The notes beneath the pieces are model-generated. The model saw nothing but the letters and a program-made list of their open reading frames with translations. It was not told the DNA's origin and ran no database searches. Positions 58,276 to 64,000 of a stretch of DNA of 64,000 nt are shown piece after piece (position 1 is the first letter of the stretch; the number at the start of each line of letters is the position of its first letter). This stretch comes from Xenoacremonium recifei (taxonomy: Eukaryota > Ascomycota > Sordariomycetes > Hypocreales > Nectriaceae): positions 124,001 to 188,000 of the forward strand of contig WOFQ01000051.1 in assembly GCA_012184525.1 (NCBI GenBank). Direction: 5' to 3'. Both the position numbers and the translations under genes were made by a program.

Positions 58276-58950
58276 TTAAGCCAGGACCTTCTCGCCGGTG
58301 CCGTACTGGATGTTGTAGACGGGGTCGGTGGTGAGGGCAGCGTTGGAGCCGAGGCCAGAGGGGCACGAAGGCTGGTTGCTGACGTCGAGATCCAGGGTGC
58401 AGACCTCGTCGATACCCCAGTGGCAGACGGAGTCCAGGATGTTGTAGAGCTTGTAGTTGGTGGAAGCCCAGGAGCCGCTCTCGCCAATGCAAGAGGCGAC
58501 GTAGTTCATCGAGTTGGCGGCAGACAGGGGCAGCTTGCCGTCGTCGAGGAGGTCGGCGCACTCAGAGTTGTCGACGAACTCGTAGGTCATGGCGATGCCA
58601 CCACCCTCCTGGGGGTCGACGGTGGCAGACTCGCCGAAGCCGAGGTAGTTCCAGGCATCGTAGGAGATGTCGTAGGCACCGCCGGACTGGTCAATCTTGA
58701 GGAGGTTCACGGAGCGACCCTCGTAGGAGACCTTGACGCAGATGTTGGTGCAGTCGACGGAGCTGGGCCAGTAGGCAACACGGTTGGTGTTGATCTTGCA
58801 GCCCAGGACGCCAATTGAAGACGAGTAGCTGTCATGGGGAGTGACGCTAGCACTGCTATCCCGAGGAGTGACACGGACAGTCCGGGGGATGGAGGCAGCA
58901 GAGGCAACGGAAGCCGAAGCAGCAAGGAAGGTAGCGATGTAGGAAAGCAT
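58276..58950 (-). CDS. secreted barwin-like (double-psi beta-barrel-like) protein, 224 aa
   Basis: Single exon, ATG at 58950. A clear signal peptide MLSYIATFLAASASVASA precedes a short pro-like Thr/Ser stretch. The core GVLGCKINTNRVAYWPSS, CTNICVKVSYEGRSVNLLKI and AYDISYDAWNYLG resembles the fold seen in barwin, expansin and RlpA-like proteins, where a surface-binding barrel is held by disulfides. Nine cysteines follow the signal peptide, including one in the SECADLLDD segment. Homologues I recall are abundant secreted proteins of ascomycetes without proven enzymatic activity. Role at the cell wall or host surface is inferred. Confidence 0.8.
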   Translation of the reverse strand: MLSYIATFLAASASVASAASIPRTVRVTPRDSSASVTPHDSYSSSIGVLGCKINTNRVAYWPSSVDCTNICVKVSYEGRSVNLLKIDQSGGAYDISYDAWNYLGFGESATVDPQEGGGIAMTYEFVDNSECADLLDDGKLPLSAANSMNYVASCIGESGSWASTNYKLYNILDSVCHWGIDEVCTLDLDVSNQPSCPSGLGSNAALTTDPVYNIQYGTGEKVLA

Positions 58951-59232
58951 CTTGAAGGTTTGTTGTTTCAAAGTATGTACTTTTGAAATGTAGTAGCGAT
59001 GGTAGTTGGAGACTGGCTCTGAATTGGTAGGCTCAACGCACGGCGAAGAGTGTTCCTGTAAAGATGGACAAGGTAGTTGGGGTGTAGAAAGGACTGAAGA
59101 TCACGGATCTGATGGTCGTGAGTTGGACGGCCAGCCGAGAGAATGACTAGAGAATGGGATCTCAAAGAAGGAATGTAGTTGCTTGTTGGATCAAGAGAAG
59201 AGTCTGGATCTGGGGAGGGAGATGGGCGACTC

Positions 59233-59238
59233 TTTATA
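59233..59238 (-). promoter_or_regulatory. TATA box of the secreted barwin-like gene
   Basis: TATAAA on the minus strand, in TTGTATAAAGAGTCGC, about 285 bp upstream of the ATG at 58950. It is followed by an A/C-rich leader with AACCAAC- and CAAC-like words, typical of strongly expressed secreted protein genes. Confidence 0.55.
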
Positions 59239-62200
59239 CAACAAACGAAGGCGGCTCGACACTCTCCCCTCCCACGGCAGAGTCTACTAGAGGCAGACTT
59301 TTACCAGGGCCCTTGCCCCATGCCAAGCTAGTCGAGCAAACAGACGACACAAAGAAACAAACCCTCGTGGGCCTGGCCTGGCCTTGCCTCAAAGCTGCCG
59401 AGCCGTGTGAGTGCTCGCTGTGTGCCTGCTCAGCCCAGGGTGACGGAGAAGTGGAGGGTGGGTGGTGGCACACGGCCCCATGTTCGGGGAGGGGGGGACG
59501 GGTGGGTGGTTCCTGGGAGTCTGAGATGCCACAGGGCTCGATCCATGCCATGATTCGCGAGTCGAGAGACCTCAGAGCTCCTTAGAGCGGCGTCGATTCC
59601 GCCGGCGCTCCAGTGACTCCAGTCAGGGCCCCGGAGAAGACGCAACGTGGGCCGGCGCCGTCGGTAACGTGCCGACAGGATCTGCTCCCCTGGATGAGCG
59701 GTCGACGAGACCCCTGGCGTAAAATCGCTCACCTAGACTGGTTGCAGTCTAGAGCGGCCAGGCACCGGGCCAGGGTTTCCGTCCGGAGGGGGTTTAGTCA
59801 GGGACGGCCGCTGCAGGCACTCAAAGAGCCCAATGGCGAGCGCCGCCACGATGTCACTGGGCGGTCGCACGTTGGTTTGTGCCGTGCCGTGTGGGAGCGC
59901 TCCCGTAGAGGAGGGGGGCGTGTATTCTCTCTCATCCCGTCGGCGGTGTCAGCTTGAGCCTCTGTCTCTGATCTGATCTGCTGCCAGCGCGTGGCCCTGC
60001 ACCTGCTCGGCACTCAGGGGCCGGCGGCGGCGGTGTTTCTTGTTTGCTGGCTCCATGGAGCATGATGATCTTGGGTCCGTTTCGAAGCGGAAGTTCCCTT
60101 CGTCTTTCTCGAATCCCAGAGACCCACGACACAGGCTGGGCCCAAAGCCCTAGGCCGGCCGCGATCAGTCGGTCTGAGTCGCGGGAACAGAGGCCGTCCA
60201 GAATCTGCGGGCGAGACGCCGACGCCGTGCCATGCTAGACCCAAGCCGGGTGTGAGCTTGTTTGTGCCGTTGCGATCCGTTTCATGGCTTGATTCAACCT
60301 CTTCTGCGGAGGTGGCCTCAGCTCGCTGTCTGTGTTTCGGATCGCTGTGCGAGGCCTGTGCAGGTGGTCAGCGCGGTAGGACTTGACGGGAAATAGCACC
60401 ACATGTCACGAGGAGAGCAGTCTTTGGAAATGACGGCACCCAACCGTCGCCTAGACCAAGCCCGATGGCCACGTCGTCGGCGATGGCTGAATCCTTCGAC
60501 GCCACGAGGAGGCGGACGGGATTTGCCAGCACTCAGACGCCGCGGGCGAAGGAGATGGGCTCGATGACAGAGACGGACGGTGGAAGGCAAGAGCGAGGGA
60601 ACTCTCCCCCTCCTTCCGGACCTGTGCTGGGAAAATCTCTTCCCCGGCCTCCGATCCCACATGCAACCGTCATCCTCGATGTCTCCCAACTTCGCCGATT
60701 GGTCTCGACCTTCACAGCACTCGTTGTGGAAAGCGGGAGAACTGAACCTACACAGTCGAGCCTCAACCGTCTCGCACGTGCTGGGCCACCTCGAGCCTGA
60801 ACTCTGTAAGCGAGCTCGACCGGCCACTGGCTAGAAACCCTCCACATCGGCGATAGTCCTCCATCTTATACTTTGCCTCCTGCGCCTCAAAGCTTAACTC
60901 CATTGTCCGGCCACCAGAATAGCACGCTTTCCGGTTCAAGAGGCGCCTGTCATTGTTCCGGGTCCATCCATCCGTTGCATGTCATTGCGATCCCGCCGCC
61001 ACCGCACACCCCTCTTTATCCCCTGTCCCTTGTTCCGAACGTTTCTAGAAGAACTTTTTTGATTCAGGGCAGGTTGTCAAAGAGCTTCAAAGTTTTGATC
61101 TGCCGGTGGGATGATGACATTCGTTGATCTCCCGGCCACAGAGACGTTGCTCACATTTCCCCACTCTCTGAGACGCTGAATCCGGCTGCGGGCGCCGTCT
61201 TTGACGCTATCTTGAACCGTCTGATGTTATCTTGGAAGCGAGAGAATGGTGTTTCTGCGGGCCATGACTCTAACACTGGGCGAGTCAGGTATGCGATCGG
61301 GTGCAAGCCGGAATCACAAATGAGGTGGAGATGGTAGTCGAGAGAGAAGCCTCGGCCGGCTCATTGCTACATCGGAGTAGTTCCTGCGCGACTGCATCGA
61401 GACAAAACTCTCTCTGCCCGATCAGGAGATGTTCGTCCGACTGCCATGACTATAGAGAGTTCGGTGGCTTCCGAGCCCGGAACAGCCATACCGAGGCAAG
61501 TGTCTTTGAAGATTGACGTTTATTGAAGTTGCACAATGGCGAGAGGCTTGAGTAAAGTTGCCTCTCTCGAGAACACTCGTGCAACTCGAGCTGCAATCTC
61601 GGTCTTTTTGTTTGTCACTACGTGGACACTCCGAGCAAATCGAGTTGCACAAACACCTCTCACATTGCCATCCCTCGGCAGAACCTGTCGGAAACCACCT
61701 GATGTGAGGGGTATCAGTTGAGTTTGCTTAGTTCGACTTGATGCGACCTTTCGGAGGTCATGCTCTTATGCAGGGTCAAACTTATTTTCTTTGATATGAA
61801 GACATTCCAGGGACGAACGGAAAATGCTTCCGAGTCTTTGTAGATCCTACGACGTAGGCACAATCGATCACGAATGGGCTGCAAAGTGTTTAGGAAATGT
61901 TGTCACGAAGTTCTATACCCCTGCACCGTTCATTGCGTGCATGAGTGTTTCTCCATCCCAAATCCGGGGTGCATGAACCGGATTCTCGACGATGCAGCAA
62001 CCGACGTTTCAAGGATCGTGCCGACGCGACATCTCATCTTTGCTCTACAAAAACTGCGTTTTGCGTATGTGCCGTCTTCAACCACGACCCTCACCCCCGG
62101 CCTGGCGTGATCTCATGGTTCATGGAATCCTGGGGAGAGCCCTAGTGTGGTCCGTTCTTGAGATGTTGGGGAGTCGAAAATTTAGTACAGCTCTTTGAGT

Positions 62201-63780
62201 CAAGACATTCCAGAATGATCCACATACTTTGGAGGGTACGCTTGCTCCTGACTGTGAACAACTCTGAGATCGAAGATGTTGATCCATGTTCCGTTAGTCA
62301 TGAGTTGATGATACTCCGTGATATCATGAAAGTAAGTGCAGATGGTTCAATGTGCTTCTTGATAGTCATATTCACCATGATCTGCGCTTTTACAACATGC
62401 TTTGAGACTAGACGTTAGAGTCATGCAATCGGACGACGTCTTGCGTTATGGGAAGCTCACATTGTTATGTGGAAATGCCACCAGAGAGAACTGAGCAATC
62501 TTCCAGATTTGGAGAGCAAGTAAACAGGCAGTGCTCTAAGGATTGTGAGCCGTTATTGTTAAGTGTGCGGATTGGAACATATGATTCTAGTACTGCGATA
62601 CGGTAGACGTCTTGGGTAGCTAAAGTTCCCATGCTAAAGCAAGTCATGAAGTTGTGGAAAAAGAAATTTGCTTCGTAATATTGAGTTCCATTCTCGCTTG
62701 TCATAGCATTTTGGTCCGTCAGGCACGTATTATTATTTCCGTTGACGGGAAAGAGGATCAATTTGACGAAGCCATAGAGAGGAGATGAAGGAAAACGTAC
62801 ACAGCAGGTTTTTCTACATAATGGCGCAACGCTGGATAGCTTTCGACTAATGAGAAGGATGACTGTTATTCTTTACGGCTAAGAATACATGGCCGTTCAT
62901 CTGCGGGCTAAAAGTCGAAACTTCCAGGGGTCTGTTCCCAGTACGAAGACGAAATTGGACGACGACATGAAGGCGATCAGCACGGGAAAAAAAAAGAACA
63001 ACCAGAAGTAACACGAGTTGTCATGCGAATATAGACGCTTCCTAAGCTGTCTCAAGTTCATGAAATAGATATACATTAGGATTGCGTTATCTTTTGGCAG
63101 TATGTGCCTGCGTGCTGGCTGTGAGGTTACCTTACGGAAAACTTTAAGACGAAGAGACACCGAAGGATCCAATCTCTAGCTATTGTCTGATCAATTCTAG
63201 TCAAAAAAGACCTTGCCAGTGACATGGGTCTTAAGTTCCTCTTGCATTGACAAGTTCTGGCATTACCTGGTTTGCCCGATGCGACCTTGGTCTGAGATTG
63301 AGGGTCTGGTCAATCTCTGCCAGTGCGAGAAGGAGAAAAACAAATGTCGTAGACCAGGAAAAGTAACCAATAACGGATTGTATTGAGATGGACACTTTTT
63401 TAAATCTATGAAATCTACGATTTGGATTTCTGGGCCTGCCCCCGAGTTGGATCAGTGTCGTGATGAACCTCACATTTTCATGTCTCTCGGTGTTGCTGGA
63501 TGGTCCACGAGCAAGTTGGCTGAGACTGAGACACGCTGTTCAGATGTATGAGGCTTGTCAAACTTTCAAGAAACCTTGATAAACCAGACTGAGGCTTTTG
63601 GTTCTCTCCAATGAACAATTTCAATGGTGCCAAAGAACATTGAAGACGCCACCATCTAGCATAAAGCACAACACCCAAGAAGCCGCCCTTTTCGCCTCAC
63701 GTCATTCTGAACAATAACATGGCATTGTTATGTTCCGCCAATAAGCATAGTGACATGACGGCGGGACATCATCTTGGGTC
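59239..63780. other. 4.5-kb region without recognisable genes
   Basis: The left half (59.2-61.1 kb) is GC-rich with mirrored Arg/Pro-rich ORFs on both strands (for example 60318-60827 minus, 60465-60800 plus), none with motifs. The right half (61.7-63.8 kb) is more AT-rich, with only short frames such as 62465-62761 minus and 62897-63172 minus. No tRNA, rRNA or transposase-like sequence was found by eye. Confidence 0.45.
61579..61650. repeat. perfect 11-bp inverted repeat with 50-bp spacer
   Basis: GTGCAACTCGA at 61579-61589 is matched by its reverse complement TCGAGTTGCAC at 61640-61650. A second small hairpin (GAGAGGC ... GCCTCTC, about 61543-61565) lies immediately to the left. They may form a stem, mark protein-binding half-sites, or be the ends of a decayed miniature element. 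No target-site duplication is evident. Confidence 0.6.
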
Positions 63781-63805
63781 TGTGAACATTCGGTCGACTG
63801 CTTAG

Positions 63806-64000
63806 TATAAGAGACGAGATTCATTCTTCAGTAGCATTTCCTTCCTTGCCCAAAGACACACTCCCATCCTCACTCAACTTCACAGAAAACAAGCTTCATC
63901 TACCAGCAATCCAAAACACTTATTTAAAAGTCCAGAACTTGATTCGAGTCTCAGATAGTCCTCGGGTAAGTCTTCCCTTCGACCTTTCTCACCTAACAAC
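63806..64000 (+). promoter_or_regulatory. promoter, ATG-free leader and splice donor of a gene beyond the right edge
   Basis: A TATAA element at 63806-63810 is followed by about 155 bp free of ATG and rich in CA and CT (CAAAGACACACTCCCATCC and similar), typical of a fungal 5' leader. A consensus donor GTAAGT starts at 63965, and CTAAC near 63992-63996 fits its branch point. The coding part is expected just right of the window. The product is unknown. Confidence 0.6.

Overview
This window looks like a chromosome segment from a filamentous ascomycete, probably a Sordariomycete and perhaps Hypocreales-like. The evidence is short spliceosomal introns (46-102 nt in most genes, with GTRNGT-like donors, CTNAC branch sites and CAG/TAG acceptors), monocistronic genes on both strands, Kozak-like starts, and a gene set typical of Pezizomycotina. 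No mitochondrial, plasmid, phage or CRISPR sequence was seen. Taxonomy is inferred from gene content only.

Layout. 1-0.5 kb: 3' end of an unidentified gene cut by the window edge. 1.9-6.5 kb: conserved fungal protein, mitochondrial release factor 1, and an MCT-type transporter. 7.8-11.8 kb: an accessory-looking block with a 5'-truncated arylsulfatase remnant, an APH-type phosphotransferase-like protein and an orphan kinase-like protein. 12.6-16.9 kb: sugar transporter, Asp/Glu/hydantoin racemase-like enzyme, and Arp2. 18.8-21.2 kb: CDK8-type kinase Ssn3, followed by a puzzling repetitive stretch that is open on both strands. 21.8-29.9 kb: Arf6-like GTPase, secreted alpha/beta hydrolase, SAGA subunit Sgf29, and phosphomannose isomerase. 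31.5-39.8 kb: a Zn2Cys6 regulator with a long gene-free upstream region, then a Cyp6/PPIL4 cyclophilin-RRM protein. 41-49 kb: small conserved protein, EF2 lysine methyltransferase-like enzyme, ribosomal protein eS24, and a secreted/anchored small protein. 49.3-55.7 kb: a 1491-residue acidic coilin-like protein and GTP cyclohydrolase II. 58.3-58.9 kb: secreted barwin-like protein. 59-63.8 kb: no recognisable gene. The right edge holds a promoter, a leader and a splice donor of a gene lying outside.

Most genes are housekeeping and unrelated to each other: transcription (Ssn3, Sgf29, Zn2Cys6), splicing/nuclear bodies (Cyp6, coilin-like), translation (eS24, Mrf1, EF2 methyltransferase), cytoskeleton and traffic (Arp2, Arf6), and metabolism (Pmi, Rib1, racemase). 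I see no convincing secondary-metabolite cluster, complete transposon or defence island. The most unusual observations are the coilin-like protein, the self-contained zinc-cluster exon, the stretch after Ssn3 that is in frame but interrupted by TAG, and the truncated sulfatase. All gene models, introns included, were derived by eye from splice signals, frame continuity and remembered family motifs.
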